Notes under the pieces: generated by a model
Seen by the model: the letters and a program-made list of their open reading frames with translations, nothing else
The model's database searches: none
What the model was told of the DNA's origin: nothing
Program-made: the position numbers and the translations under genes
Origin: an uncultured Desulfobacter sp.
GTDB lineage: Bacteria; Desulfobacterota; Desulfobacteria; Desulfobacterales; Desulfobacteraceae
Assembly: GCF_963677125.1 (NCBI RefSeq)
Contig: NZ_OY781882.1
Location: 3,914,501-3,978,500 of the forward strand
Direction of reading: 5' to 3'
DNA: 64,000 nt
In this document: positions 9,307 through 18,236 of the stretch, piece by piece
How positions within the stretch are numbered: the stretch's first letter is position 1
Layout: every line of letters begins with the position of its first letter

Positions 9307-10104
9307 TCACCAGAAGACAGAAATCAGCATTCTGGTCCCCACCACGTAAAGCAGAATGGCAAAAACGCGTTTGAGCCTGTCAACGGGCAGGCTGTGGGCA
9401 AGTTTGACACCAATGGGTGCCGTAAGTACAGAGGCGGCAACAATGCCTGCTAAAGCTCCAAGATTGACAAAGCCCAAGGAGTAAGGCGGCAGGTTAGGGG
9501 CTCCGAGCCCGTTAATCACATATCCTAAAAACCCGGCTGCAGCAATGGGAAACCCAATACCCGCGGAAGTGCCGATGGCTTTATGGATCTTGGTATTACA
9601 CCAGGTCAGAAACGGCACGGACAGAGTGCCGCCGCCAATGCCCACAAGACTTGAAAATACGCCAATGATGCTGCCGGCCGCAAAGATACCTGCTGTTCCA
9701 GGGATGTCCCGGGTGGGTTTGGGTTTTATCCCCATGAGCATCTGGGTGGCAACATAGTATAAAAAGATGCCGAAAAAACATTTAAGAAAATTGGTGGAGA
9801 GCATGGAAGCGATCCAGGTTCCTGTAAATGTCCCCACCAGGATACCCGGCGTAATCCTGAATACCACGGGCCAGACCACGGCGCCGCGTTTATGATGGGA
9901 ACGCATACTGGAGACCGACGTAAATAAAATACTGGCCAAAGATGTGCCCAAAGCCATGTGAACAATGACTTCATGGGCCACAAGCTGGTGCGTAAACACC
10001 GAAGTCAGCATAGGAACAATTATAAGGCCGCCACCAATGCCTAAAAGCCCGGCCAGAACACCAGCCACACCACCCACAACCACATACAACGCGATATAAA
10101 TCAT
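9307..10104 (-). CDS. TauE/SafE (TSUP) family membrane permease
   Basis: The 265-residue integral membrane protein has about eight hydrophobic segments and the two internal repeats typical of the TSUP/DUF81 family. Glycine-rich starts of each half are visible (GGVAGVLAGLLGIGGGLIIV near residue 8, VFSSLVGIGGGTLSVPF near 150). Family members move sulfite, sulfonates, sulfoacetate or other anions; the substrate cannot be read from sequence. In sulfate reducers some TSUP genes belong to tungstate/molybdate regulons, but no such operator was recognised here. It lies between the aconitase terminator and glucokinase on the minus strand. Confidence 0.88.
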   Translation of the reverse strand: MIYIALYVVVGGVAGVLAGLLGIGGGLIIVPMLTSVFTHQLVAHEVIVHMALGTSLASILFTSVSSMRSHHKRGAVVWPVVFRITPGILVGTFTGTWIASMLSTNFLKCFFGIFLYYVATQMLMGIKPKPTRDIPGTAGIFAAGSIIGVFSSLVGIGGGTLSVPFLTWCNTKIHKAIGTSAGIGFPIAAAGFLGYVINGLGAPNLPPYSLGFVNLGALAGIVAASVLTAPIGVKLAHSLPVDRLKRVFAILLYVVGTRMLISVFW

Positions 10105-10181
10105 ATGTTCAGTCCTTTATCCGTAATCAGTTAGACAAAAAAGATCAATATATAAAATCAAGGTAAAAAATCAATGAATAG

Positions 10182-11174
10182 TTAGGAAAGGAATTCTTTC
10201 TCAACCCCATACCATGCCGCACCGTGCAACGCAGCCTGGGGGTCAAGAATCACATGAACGGGCATATCAGCGCACAATGAAGAAAAGCGTCCCTTGTCAG
10301 TGATGCGACTAAAAAAATCGGACTGGGTCAGCCTTTTGAGGATGCGGGGCGGTATGCCGCCGCCAAGATAGATGCCGCCTCTGGGCAGAAGTGTCACGGC
10401 TATATTGCCTGTGATCGTGCCAAGGGCGCGGACAAATAAATCCAGTGTGGCTTCACAGATATCAGCTTTGTGTTCAAGGGCGGCTTCCACAATCACCGGA
10501 GTTTTGTCCGCTGCCGCATTCAGCTTTTCCCTTAGCCAGGCAGGCTCCGTAAAAATTTTATTTTCCAGAAAATAGTCATAAATATTAGGCAACTGGCTGC
10601 CGGAACATACCCGTTCGAAACTGGCATGGCCATACCGCCGAGTCAAAAATTCCAAAAATTTAATCTCCTTGTCGTCCCGGGGAGAAAAGGTCATATGCCC
10701 CCCTTCACTGGCAAAGGCATGATACCCGATGCCTGTCCAGACAAGAAAAGCAACGCCCAAGCCCGTACCCGGTGCAAGAACAGCCCTGTTTCCTTTGGGA
10801 TCAGGCTCTCCCGGGTTCAGTGTAAAAAGGCTGTCTTTGTCCAGATGGGGCACTAAAACGCCGATGGCCTTCAAATCATTAATCAAAGAAACCTTGGGGA
10901 TGCCGCAGGCATACTCTATTTTATCAGCATCGATTGTCCAGGGCAGATTAGTGATTTTGCAATAGCGGTTTTTTACCGGACCTGCCACCCCGAAACAGGC
11001 CGTTTGGGGGTTGAAACCGGTCTGATCCAAAAATTCTTGAACAATGGTTTCAAAAGATTGATAATCGGAACTTTTAAAGTGGGCTTCGTGCACCGGATCT
11101 GCCGGCACGCTTGTCCTGTCGGCATAAACCGCCAGCATCGTTTTTGTGCCGCCGATATCTCCTGCAAGCATCAT
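10182..11174 (-). CDS. glk: Glucokinase (Glk family)
   Basis: Phosphorylates glucose with ATP at the entry to glycolysis. The product is 330 residues, the normal size for the bacterial Glk family (not ROK). It has the N-terminal phosphate-1 motif AGDIGGTKTMLAVY, FGVAGPV near residue 75, and the adenosine-binding LAPGTGLGVAFL near 142. The frame is open upstream to 11447, but the family's conserved N-terminus begins at MMLAGDIGG and an AGGTG site lies 8 bases before the ATG at 11174. The longer form would run through the divergent promoter region. It probably shares a promoter region with the divergent methyltransferase at 11277. Confidence 0.92.
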   Translation of the reverse strand: MMLAGDIGGTKTMLAVYADRTSVPADPVHEAHFKSSDYQSFETIVQEFLDQTGFNPQTACFGVAGPVKNRYCKITNLPWTIDADKIEYACGIPKVSLINDLKAIGVLVPHLDKDSLFTLNPGEPDPKGNRAVLAPGTGLGVAFLVWTGIGYHAFASEGGHMTFSPRDDKEIKFLEFLTRRYGHASFERVCSGSQLPNIYDYFLENKIFTEPAWLREKLNAAADKTPVIVEAALEHKADICEATLDLFVRALGTITGNIAVTLLPRGGIYLGGGIPPRILKRLTQSDFFSRITDKGRFSSLCADMPVHVILDPQAALHGAAWYGVEKEFLS

Positions 11175-11276
11175 GGGTTTTACACCTGTATGATAAAAGG
11201 TTATGAATCTATAATAACAGTCTTTTAAATATAGGCTTTTTTCAACAATTTTAGGAGCGTTAACAAGGAAAAACAT

Positions 11277-12113
11277 ATGAATGACTGTACCAAAGCCCAT
11301 TACACCTGCCCGGAACTTGGGGCAAAAATTCGTCAGGGACTTGTAAAGGCAGGCAAAAATCCGGAACAGATCAGCCTGCGGGATCTTGCGCCGGTTGACC
11401 AGCTTCATACGGGTGCAGCCCCTGCCACTATCGAATTGATGAAACAAGCCGGATTGGAAAAAGGCATGACCCTTTTAGATGCAGGCTGTGGTATTGGCGG
11501 CACATCCCGGCTTCTGGCACAAAATTTCGGCCTTGTTGTTCATGGCATTGACCTGTCCAAAGATTTCATTGACACTGCGCATATGCTAAACCGGTGGTGC
11601 GGTTTTGAAGAGGACGGCACTATAAACCTTAAACAAGGCTCCCTGCTGGCGTTACCGTATCCAGACAACTTTTTTGACGCTGTGCTCTGCCAGCACGTAC
11701 TACTCAACATCGAAGATAAAGCCAAAGCATTTGCCGAATTTTCAAGGGTGCTGGCCCCCCGGGGTAAGCTGATCCTACACGAAATTGTGGATGGCCCCGG
11801 GCCTGATCCCTTCTACCCTGTTCCCTGGGCCGGTAATGCGTCAACCTCCATGCTCTGTTCCAAAAAAAATCTTGGGGAATACGCACAAAAGTCAGGATTT
11901 GAACTTATTTTTAGTGAAGATAACACCACAAATGCAGTACATTGGTGGGAAAAGGTCAATGCCGTTAAAAGGACAAAAGGTACAGGCCCGTTGAACCCAG
12001 GCCTGGTTTTTGGGGAAAATGCAGAGTGCTTTGGCGCAAACATGGAACATAATTTCAAAGAGAAAGCTGTGCTGTGCGTGGAAGAGATCTGGATAAAACC
12101 TAATCAAAATTAA
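11277..12113 (+). CDS. Class I SAM-dependent methyltransferase (sarcosine/dimethylglycine methyltransferase-like)
   Basis: The 278-residue product has motif I LLDAGCGIGGTSRLLA (about residues 64-79), post-I acidic HGIDLS and motif IV DAVLCQHVLLNIEDK. The preceding DQLHTGAAPATIELM resembles the N-terminus of sarcosine/dimethylglycine and related small-molecule methyltransferases, and FYPVPWAG also fits that group. An AAGGA site lies 8 bases upstream of the ATG. A role in glycine betaine synthesis is possible, but no partner glycine/sarcosine methyltransferase is nearby, so the substrate remains open. It is separated by about 210 bases from the following D-amino-acid operon. Confidence 0.7.
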   Translation: MNDCTKAHYTCPELGAKIRQGLVKAGKNPEQISLRDLAPVDQLHTGAAPATIELMKQAGLEKGMTLLDAGCGIGGTSRLLAQNFGLVVHGIDLSKDFIDTAHMLNRWCGFEEDGTINLKQGSLLALPYPDNFFDAVLCQHVLLNIEDKAKAFAEFSRVLAPRGKLILHEIVDGPGPDPFYPVPWAGNASTSMLCSKKNLGEYAQKSGFELIFSEDNTTNAVHWWEKVNAVKRTKGTGPLNPGLVFGENAECFGANMEHNFKEKAVLCVEEIWIKPNQN

Positions 12114-12192
12114 AAAGAATATATTTATACGCTTTTTGGTCTTGCTGAAATTCCTCATTGACGCCAATCGCCATAATCTATATTTGTTAACC

Positions 12193-12243
12193 AGTGTCTG
12201 AACAAAAATCTGGAAATTTTGCCGATTACTTTGTTCAGGCACT
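12193..12243. repeat. Partial copy of palindromic repeat family R2b
   Basis: The arms GTGTCTGAACAAA and TTTGTTCAGGCAC face each other around an AAATTTTG..GATTAC core. The same core occurs at 55376-55450 and, on the other strand, at 18162-18236. The remainder of the 12114-12326 gap is AT-rich, and I see no gene in it. Confidence 0.6.
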
Positions 12244-12326
12244 AACTATTAGCACACGCCTGACGTCTCGGACAGACAAAGACCTACCCGGAAGTAAAGG
12301 CACATTCGCAACAAACGGAGCAACCC

Positions 12327-13175
12327 ATGGACACCTATTATATTGACGGCAAATTCGTATCCGAAGACGAGGCCACGTTATCTGTAAAAGACATTACCGT
12401 ATTAAGAGGATTTGGCGTATTTGACTTCCTGATCACCTATAACAAACGACCCTTTCGTCTCGAAAAACATGTGGAGCGCCTGGAAAATTCCGCCCGCCAT
12501 ATTGGACTTGAGCTGAATCATTCCAACAAAGAGATCTGTGATATTGTCATGGAAACCATAGAAAAAAACCCGCACCACAATGAAGAGAATATCCGTATCG
12601 TCTACACGGGCGGTATCAGTTCTGACGGCGTCACCCCCCAGGGAAACGGCATCCTAATGGTCATGGCCACGCCTAAACATAAACTGCCGGACTGGTGGTA
12701 CACCAAGGGCACCAAAATCATCACCGTAGACATGGAAAGATTTATCCCCGAAGCCAAAAGCAGCAACTATCTGTCTGCCGTATTTGCCCAGCAAAAGGCC
12801 CGCAGCCAGGGCGCCGTTGAAGCCATCTACAAAAACAAAAACAACCGCCTGCTCGAAGGCACCACTACCAATCTTTTTGCATTTAAAGACAATACCCTGA
12901 TCACCCCGCCCATAGACATTCTGCCCGGTGTAACCCGGGGTGCGGTGATGGAACTTTTAGAAAAAAAATATGACATTGTGCTGGATTTTATTCCTGAAGC
13001 AGATATAGCCCAGATGGATGAAGTGTTTATCACGGCATCCAACAAAGAGATCGTACCCGTCATCCAGGTGGACGATACGGTCATAGCCGACGGTAAACCC
13101 GGAGAAAAAACACGTGCCCTGATGTCGGAATGGAAAGCATACACAACCGCATATGGCCGTGGAGAAGCAGACTGA
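12327..13175 (+). CDS. Class IV PLP aminotransferase (D-amino acid / branched-chain type)
   Basis: Fold-type IV transaminase of 282 residues. The Schiff-base lysine is K144 in PEAKSSNYL, and the PLP-phosphate region EGTTTNLFAF (about 176) and LPGVTRGAV (about 198) are intact. Branched-chain aminotransferases, D-amino acid aminotransferases and aminodeoxychorismate lyases share this fold. The gene that follows, overlapping by one base, is an alanine racemase, and racemase and ATP-grasp genes come next, which favours a D-amino-acid role. That is context, not proof; a branched-chain substrate is possible. It is the first gene of a five-gene operon ending at 17502. Confidence 0.85.
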   Translation: MDTYYIDGKFVSEDEATLSVKDITVLRGFGVFDFLITYNKRPFRLEKHVERLENSARHIGLELNHSNKEICDIVMETIEKNPHHNEENIRIVYTGGISSDGVTPQGNGILMVMATPKHKLPDWWYTKGTKIITVDMERFIPEAKSSNYLSAVFAQQKARSQGAVEAIYKNKNNRLLEGTTTNLFAFKDNTLITPPIDILPGVTRGAVMELLEKKYDIVLDFIPEADIAQMDEVFITASNKEIVPVIQVDDTVIADGKPGEKTRALMSEWKAYTTAYGRGEAD

Positions 13176-14347
13176 TGAATCCTTCCAATGCACAATCGTT
13201 CCTTGAGCCCCAAAGCCGGGTTCATGTGGATCTGTCCGCCTTTGGACAGAATGTACGAACCTTGAAAGGGCTGATTCCAACCGACACCCGATTCTGCGCC
13301 GTGGTCAAAGCCAATGCTTACGGGCATGGCGGAATCCAATGTGCAAAAACCGCCCTGGAAAACGGAAGCCATTTTCTTGCCGTAGCCCGAATCTCGGAAG
13401 CCGTTGCCATGAGAGAAGCCGGTATCACTGCGCCCATTCTTCTTTTAGGCGAATCCCTGCCAGAACAGATATCTTTCCTTACGGCCCACGGTATCCGGGC
13501 AAGTGTGGCGGATATCCAGGCTGCAAAAGCCTTGTCTGCCGAGGCCCAAGCCTTAAATACCACCTTAAAAATTCATATCAAGCTGGATACGGGCATGGGC
13601 CGTTTGGGATTTCTTCATCCCGAGGCGATTACTCCAAAATCCGGAAATTCGGCAGGCATAGTTCAGGCTAGAGGCATTGCAGATCTAAAAGGTATTGAAG
13701 TAGAAGGCGTCTACACCCATTTTGCCAAGGCAGACGTCATTAATAAAACCCATGCAAAGGGCCAGCTGGCCTGGTTCAATGAAATGGTTGCCATGCTTGC
13801 GGATATGGGAATCCGCCCACAAATCCGCCATGCCGCCAATTCTGCGGCGGTTCTTGAATTGCCGGAAGCACATTTTGACATGGTGCGTCCGGGCGTTGCC
13901 ATGTACGGGATGGCTCCCTCTGATGAGGTGGGTATTACACAGCATGATCTTGTTCCCATCATGTCCATCACGGCAAAAGTCATTTATGTCAAAGCCGTGC
14001 CTGAAAATTTCACGGTCTCTTATGGTTGCACCCATGTCACCACAGCGCCCACGGTGATTGCCACGGTACCCATCGGGTATGCAGACGGCTACAGCCGGCT
14101 TTTGTCCAACCAGGGGCAAATGCTGGTCAAAGGCAAAAAAGCACCGATCGTAGGCCGGGTCACCATGGATTTCACCATGATTGATGTCGGGCACATTCCA
14201 GGGGTCAAACCCGGAGACGATGTTACCATTCTGGGCGCCCAGGGAAGTGAACGGATTACGGCGGACGACATTGCCGGTCTCACCGGGACCATCAATTATG
14301 AGGTCACCACGGGCCTGACCGGGCGGATGCCTGTGTCACATATATAA
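13175..14347 (+). CDS. alr: Alanine racemase
   Basis: PLP-dependent interconversion of L- and D-alanine. The 390-residue product has the PLP lysine K45 in VVKANAYGHG, the TGMGRLGF loop (near 137) and the C-terminal catalytic tyrosine in VSYGCTHV, followed by PIGYADGYSR. An upstream in-frame start exists at 13130, but it lies inside the aminotransferase gene. The ATG at 13175 shares its A with that gene's TGA stop, the usual coupling in this operon. In SYGCT a Cys replaces the Arg common in SYGRT, a minor variation. It could supply D-Ala to the wall or to the pathway encoded by this operon. Confidence 0.93.
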   Translation: MNPSNAQSFLEPQSRVHVDLSAFGQNVRTLKGLIPTDTRFCAVVKANAYGHGGIQCAKTALENGSHFLAVARISEAVAMREAGITAPILLLGESLPEQISFLTAHGIRASVADIQAAKALSAEAQALNTTLKIHIKLDTGMGRLGFLHPEAITPKSGNSAGIVQARGIADLKGIEVEGVYTHFAKADVINKTHAKGQLAWFNEMVAMLADMGIRPQIRHAANSAAVLELPEAHFDMVRPGVAMYGMAPSDEVGITQHDLVPIMSITAKVIYVKAVPENFTVSYGCTHVTTAPTVIATVPIGYADGYSRLLSNQGQMLVKGKKAPIVGRVTMDFTMIDVGHIPGVKPGDDVTILGAQGSERITADDIAGLTGTINYEVTTGLTGRMPVSHI

Positions 14348-14361
14348 ATCCAAGGAACCCC

Positions 14362-15606
14362 ATGCCGGACACCACTCTTTTTAATTTTCAGACCGGTTCC
14401 TGGTCCAAGGATGCCGGACAAACGGATGCCATAACCCTGATCATTGCCGGAGACTGGGCGCCCATTCGAGCCTTTGCTCCGCTGATTGAATCCGACCCCC
14501 ATGCCATATACGGTGATGCTCTGCCTGTGCTGCAAGACGCCGATCTCACCGTTGTGAACCTGGAAGCCCCGTTAAGTGATATCGGCAGAGAAGTGTGTAA
14601 AAGCGGGGCCGTTTTCAAGGGCAAACTCAGCCATGTAACTGGACTGACCGCTGTTCCTTTTTCCGCCGTCACCCTGGGAAACAACCACACGTTTGATTTT
14701 GGCGTCCAGGCGTTCGAGCAAACCGCCTGGATCTTGGATAGCAACAACATAGCCCGCACAGGTGCCGGCATGACCCAAGGCGAAGCTGAAGCGCCTCTGA
14801 TTATGGAAGCCAAAGGGATTCGCATTGCCATCATCAACATCAGCGAAGGTGAAGATCTGACCGCCGCCGGCCCCGGGCCCGGCGTAGCCGGGTGGGACAT
14901 TGCAGGGGCTTGCGTCCACATCAAAAAGCTGAAAAAAGAAACTTCCCAAAGGCTTCATGCCGTAATCGCCGTAGTCCATTGCGGCCTGGAATACATCCCC
15001 TTTGCACCGGAATACGTCACAAACGCCTTCAGAGAACTTGCAGATGCCGGTGCCGACGCCGTGATAGGGCATCACCCCCATGTGCCCCAGGGGCTTTTTT
15101 TCCATAGAAACACACCCATATGCTGCAGCCTGGGAAATTTTGTTTTTTACCAGCCCACCAATTTTTTCTGGCGAAAACTTGGCTATATGGTGAGACTGCA
15201 TATCAACAAAAAAGGCGTTGCCGGGTTGGACATTGAGCCCTACCGGATTCATGACCGGGGCGTTCAGATGCTTGCAGGGCCGGACCGGAATTATTTTTTC
15301 AAACGGTTCAGGCAGATCAGCGAGCCCTTGGCTACACCCGAGGCAAGCAGGGAGGCCTGGCAGGGTTTCTTGGACTATTACGGGGTGGCCGGATTCAAAA
15401 ATGAAGTCAACATGATTTTAAACAAACTGAATGAGACCCCTGCCAAAGCTGCTGCCATGTTCAGAAACCGTTTAACCACAGTCCAGCACTTTCACCACTG
15501 GACAGACATGCTCACCCGTATGGTGGAAGATAAGATGGGACAAAGCCCGGCCTGGGCCCAGAACCTGGCCCGGGAGTGGCTCACAAGGCAAGTTGAAAAT
15601 GAATAA
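14362..15606 (+). CDS. CapA (PgsA)-family metallophosphatase-like protein
   Basis: The 414-residue protein belongs to the CapA/PGA_cap superfamily, named for a poly-gamma-glutamate capsule protein of Bacillus. Calcineurin-like motifs run in order: IIAGDWAP, VVNLEAPLSD (near 55), TLGNNHTFDFG (near 107), VVHCGLEY (near 196) and IGHHPHVPQG (near 233). There is no signal peptide or membrane segment, so it is probably cytoplasmic, unlike membrane-anchored CapA. An AAGGA site precedes the ATG. Its position between alanine racemase and an Asp/Glu racemase supports a part in making a D-amino-acid-containing product. The true reaction of the family is not established. Confidence 0.85.
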   Translation: MPDTTLFNFQTGSWSKDAGQTDAITLIIAGDWAPIRAFAPLIESDPHAIYGDALPVLQDADLTVVNLEAPLSDIGREVCKSGAVFKGKLSHVTGLTAVPFSAVTLGNNHTFDFGVQAFEQTAWILDSNNIARTGAGMTQGEAEAPLIMEAKGIRIAIINISEGEDLTAAGPGPGVAGWDIAGACVHIKKLKKETSQRLHAVIAVVHCGLEYIPFAPEYVTNAFRELADAGADAVIGHHPHVPQGLFFHRNTPICCSLGNFVFYQPTNFFWRKLGYMVRLHINKKGVAGLDIEPYRIHDRGVQMLAGPDRNYFFKRFRQISEPLATPEASREAWQGFLDYYGVAGFKNEVNMILNKLNETPAKAAAMFRNRLTTVQHFHHWTDMLTRMVEDKMGQSPAWAQNLAREWLTRQVENE

Positions 15607-16501
15607 TAAAAAACAGATCACCCTGGTTATCACCGATTCAGGGCTTGGCGGACTTTCCGTATGTGCCGGCATGGCGGCAAGGTTTGCCGATGATACACGG
15701 TACGACCGCATCAGGTTGATCTACTTCAATGCCTGGCCCGAACAGGACAAGGGGTACAGGCACTATCCGAATCCTGCGGCCCGGGCCAAGGTGTTTAACA
15801 ATGCCCTATCGGCCATGGCTAAGTACAACCCGGATCGCATCTTCATTGCCTGCAACACCCTGTCCGTGATCTATCCGTTTACCCAATTTGCAAAAGAGAC
15901 GACAATTCCAGTTACCGGCATCGTAGACCATGGGGTTCAGATGATCTATGACAAATTAATTCGGGATGCTTCAGCGTGCGCCGTAATTTTCGCCACCCCC
16001 ATCACCATTGACGAAAACAGTCATAAAAAATCTTTAATTGAAAAGGGGATTGCCCCGGAACGCATCATCACCCAGGGATACTTAGGCCTAGCAGGTAAGA
16101 TTGAGCGGGCACCGTTCAGTGACGAGGTCAAAACCGTGATTAATGAATTTGCCGCCCAGGCAGCCCAAAATCTTGAATACGCCGGTTCCACTGTATATGC
16201 CGGGCTTTGCTGCACTCATTTTGGTTATTGTAAACATATTTTTAAAAATGCTTTAGCCCGTCATACCCACAGAAAAATAGCAATTCTAAACCCCAATGAA
16301 GCCATGGTTGATGGGGCCTGCCAGGGAATTATTGTCGGCGGATCACCCCGGATCTCCATAGATATTGTATCCAGGGTCTCATGGGAACCCGCCGGAATAA
16401 AAGCCTATGACCGATTGCTGTCCAAGGTTTGCCCGGATGTGGTTGACGCCCTGAAAAACTATCGCCTGGACAGAAAGCTGTTCAGCGTAGCAATTGACTA
16501 A
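15599..16501 (+). CDS. Aspartate/glutamate racemase family protein (MurI-like)
   Basis: PLP-independent amino acid racemase of about 300 residues. The MurI-like signature TDSGLGGLSV is N-terminal. Both catalytic cysteines are present, in ACNTLS (near 80) and in GLCCTHFGY (near 205). It differs from housekeeping MurI in the sequence around these motifs, so glutamate, aspartate or another substrate is possible. An ATG at 15599 and a TTG at 15593 are both usable; either overlaps the end of the CapA-like gene, so translation is coupled. Two racemases in one operon suggest that two D-amino acids are made. Confidence 0.85.
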   Translation: MNNKKQITLVITDSGLGGLSVCAGMAARFADDTRYDRIRLIYFNAWPEQDKGYRHYPNPAARAKVFNNALSAMAKYNPDRIFIACNTLSVIYPFTQFAKETTIPVTGIVDHGVQMIYDKLIRDASACAVIFATPITIDENSHKKSLIEKGIAPERIITQGYLGLAGKIERAPFSDEVKTVINEFAAQAAQNLEYAGSTVYAGLCCTHFGYCKHIFKNALARHTHRKIAILNPNEAMVDGACQGIIVGGSPRISIDIVSRVSWEPAGIKAYDRLLSKVCPDVVDALKNYRLDRKLFSVAID

Positions 16502-16509
16502 GGACAAAC

Positions 16510-17502
16510 ATGCGGCGTATTTTATTGATCACAGGTCCCGGCGGAGATGCCCAGGGCTGGGGCAATATGGATGTTACTCAGGAGATCGCAAAGGCCATCA
16601 ACGGGTCAGGCAAATCTGCTGACATCGTATTCGTGTCAAACATGGAGGAATTAATCCGGAAGCTGGATACTTGCAAATTCGACCTTGTCTGGAGTGCGCT
16701 GTACCATGTGACGGAAAATGAAGCCATCATCGGCATGGGCGAGGACGGTGAAAACTGGGTGGCAGATATCCTGGACACCCGGGGCCTTCCCTATATCGGA
16801 CCGGATGCGGCCACCATGAAGGCGCTGATTCATAAAAACGCCACCCACAACATTCTGGATAAGGCAGGCGTTCCCGTGCCCTACCATCACCAGATAGCAA
16901 AGAGGCAGACTCTTCCGGAGCTGGTATTCCCAGCCTTTGTCAAACCAAGTTACGAAAGCCGGTCCGTGGGAATCAACGATAATAGCGTCGTAAACACAAC
17001 CGAAGCGCTGGCTGCCCAGGTACGTTTTATCCATGAACATTATGATCAACCCGCCCTAGTGGAAGAGTATCTGCCGGGTCAAGAATTTACGGTGCTGATG
17101 CTGGGGAACGGCAGATTCCAGGAATTTTTACCCGGCATGGTCACAGTGGACCCCAAACTTTTCGGCCGATACCCCATCTTAAAGGCGGATCTACGCGGTG
17201 TGGGTGCCACCAAAATTCAGCCGGCCGGGAAATTGTCCAAAAAAACCATAGATGCCGCAGCCAAGGCGATAAAAGCGCTGAACTGCCTAGACCATGTCCG
17301 GGCCGACATGCGGTTGGACAACCAGGGAAATGTGAAAATCATTGAGGTAAACGGTATCCCCGGCCTAAAACCTATTAAGAGCTGGAGCCCACAGCTTTAC
17401 ACCCTTCACCATGCATCGAAAAAAGGAGAAATGGAAGATTACCGCCTTCTGATTGACCATATCGTCAACTCCGCCCTGGCCCGGTACGGCATTGCCGGAT
17501 AG
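16510..17502 (+). CDS. D-Ala-D-Ala-ligase-like ATP-grasp enzyme
   Basis: The 330-residue ATP-grasp ligase resembles Ddl. It has the ATP-binding FVKPSYESRSVGI (near 139), VEEYLPGQEFTV (near 184) and the metal/phosphate motif RADMRLDNQG..IIEVNGIPGL (near 263-285). The Ddl consensus ends EINTxPG; here it is EVNGIPG, and the N-terminus (LLITGPGGDAQGWGNMD) is not the GGxSxEH loop of Ddl. It is therefore probably a paralogue joining a different amino acid pair. An AAGGA site lies 8 bases after the racemase stop. It is the last gene of the operon. Confidence 0.85.
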   Translation: MRRILLITGPGGDAQGWGNMDVTQEIAKAINGSGKSADIVFVSNMEELIRKLDTCKFDLVWSALYHVTENEAIIGMGEDGENWVADILDTRGLPYIGPDAATMKALIHKNATHNILDKAGVPVPYHHQIAKRQTLPELVFPAFVKPSYESRSVGINDNSVVNTTEALAAQVRFIHEHYDQPALVEEYLPGQEFTVLMLGNGRFQEFLPGMVTVDPKLFGRYPILKADLRGVGATKIQPAGKLSKKTIDAAAKAIKALNCLDHVRADMRLDNQGNVKIIEVNGIPGLKPIKSWSPQLYTLHHASKKGEMEDYRLLIDHIVNSALARYGIAG

Positions 17503-17563
17503 CCATACCAGCGCGAATAAAAATTAATCAGAGCTTAAATACGATCTTCCTTAGCCTTCATTT

Positions 17564-17803
17564 TCATTCAAAGGGTTCATATATACAAATCTTCGATTTT
17601 GGAATCAGCAGAAACTTCTTTAATCCGCCTTTAATAGCCCCTTTATTTTTTTTGGCTTGGAATAATTTGATATGACTATTGTCATGATTTTCAATGTAAT
17701 CAGAAAATCTTTTGTAGTCTCTCATATTTATATTACCGACAAGTTCATCACCATTATCAAGCGTTATAATAACCTCAACAACAGCACCCATTTCATTTTC
17801 CAT
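17564..17803 (-). CDS. Small conserved-looking hypothetical protein
   Basis: A 79-residue protein I do not recognise. It reads as a beta-rich N-terminus (VVEVIITLDNGDELVGNINM) followed by a basic C-terminus ending KSKICIYEPFE. The GGGAG ribosome site lies 7 bases before the ATG at 17803 but only 1 base before the ATG at 17809, so I chose 17803. It stands alone on the minus strand with a copy of repeat R1 about 90 bases upstream. The pattern suggests a small cytoplasmic protein; no function is proposed. Confidence 0.6.
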   Translation of the reverse strand: MENEMGAVVEVIITLDNGDELVGNINMRDYKRFSDYIENHDNSHIKLFQAKKNKGAIKGGLKKFLLIPKSKICIYEPFE

Positions 17804-17892
17804 TTTCATGCTCCCAGTTACATACCACTCCGGCCAGTGGAATATGAGTTTTTATTTCATTGTAACATTTTAATGATATCGAGATATTTTAT

Positions 17893-17982
17893 ATGAAAGT
17901 CTGTGTAAACTACAGAGATCTTTCAAACTTTGTTATGGGCTGTGCCTGGCAGATGATATGTCAGGTCGGCCCATGGCCGTTA
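17893..17982 (+). repeat. Dispersed hairpin repeat R1, copy A
   Basis: It begins ATGAAAGTCTGTGTAA, identical for 16 bases to copy B at 25020. It then forms a two-part hairpin (TGGGCTG with CGGCCCA outside, CCTGGCA with TGTCAGG inside) and ends CCCATGGCCGTTA. Further copies are at 50591 and 60180. The rest of the 17804-18232 gap is AT-rich and shows no gene. Confidence 0.75.
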
Positions 17983-18161
17983 TTTAGATAGTTTATAGTA
18001 AAAAAATGCCAGAGAAAAACAAAAATATAAAAGATATCAAAGAAATTATCCTGCCCCCTAAGTAACTAAAACATTTTTATATTAAATTTAGATAGTTATA
18101 AATCTTGTTTCAGCATGACTGAATGGGGCGATATCAACAATGCAAGCCACTGAAAAATACT

Positions 18162-18236
18162 CTATGTATTCCTCCGGTTAAAATTTGTGCCCGCCTTGTA
18201 CTCAACAAAATTTCGATATTTTCGGTCAGACACTAA
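18162..18236 (-). repeat. Palindromic repeat family R2b, reverse copy
   Basis: Read on the minus strand it gives a core AAATTTTG..GAGTAC..GGGC.CAAATTTTAACC(G)GAGG, matching 55376-55450 and part of 12193-12243. The CTCCGGTT and TTTTCGGTCAG edges also match repeat R2 at 63324. It touches the stop codon of the following minus-strand gene. Confidence 0.6.

Noticed and set aside
11175..11447. 91-residue N-terminal extension of glucokinase
   Set aside because: The conserved Glk N-terminus begins at MMLAGDIGG with a ribosome site; the extension would cover the divergent promoter and the start of the methyltransferase gene.
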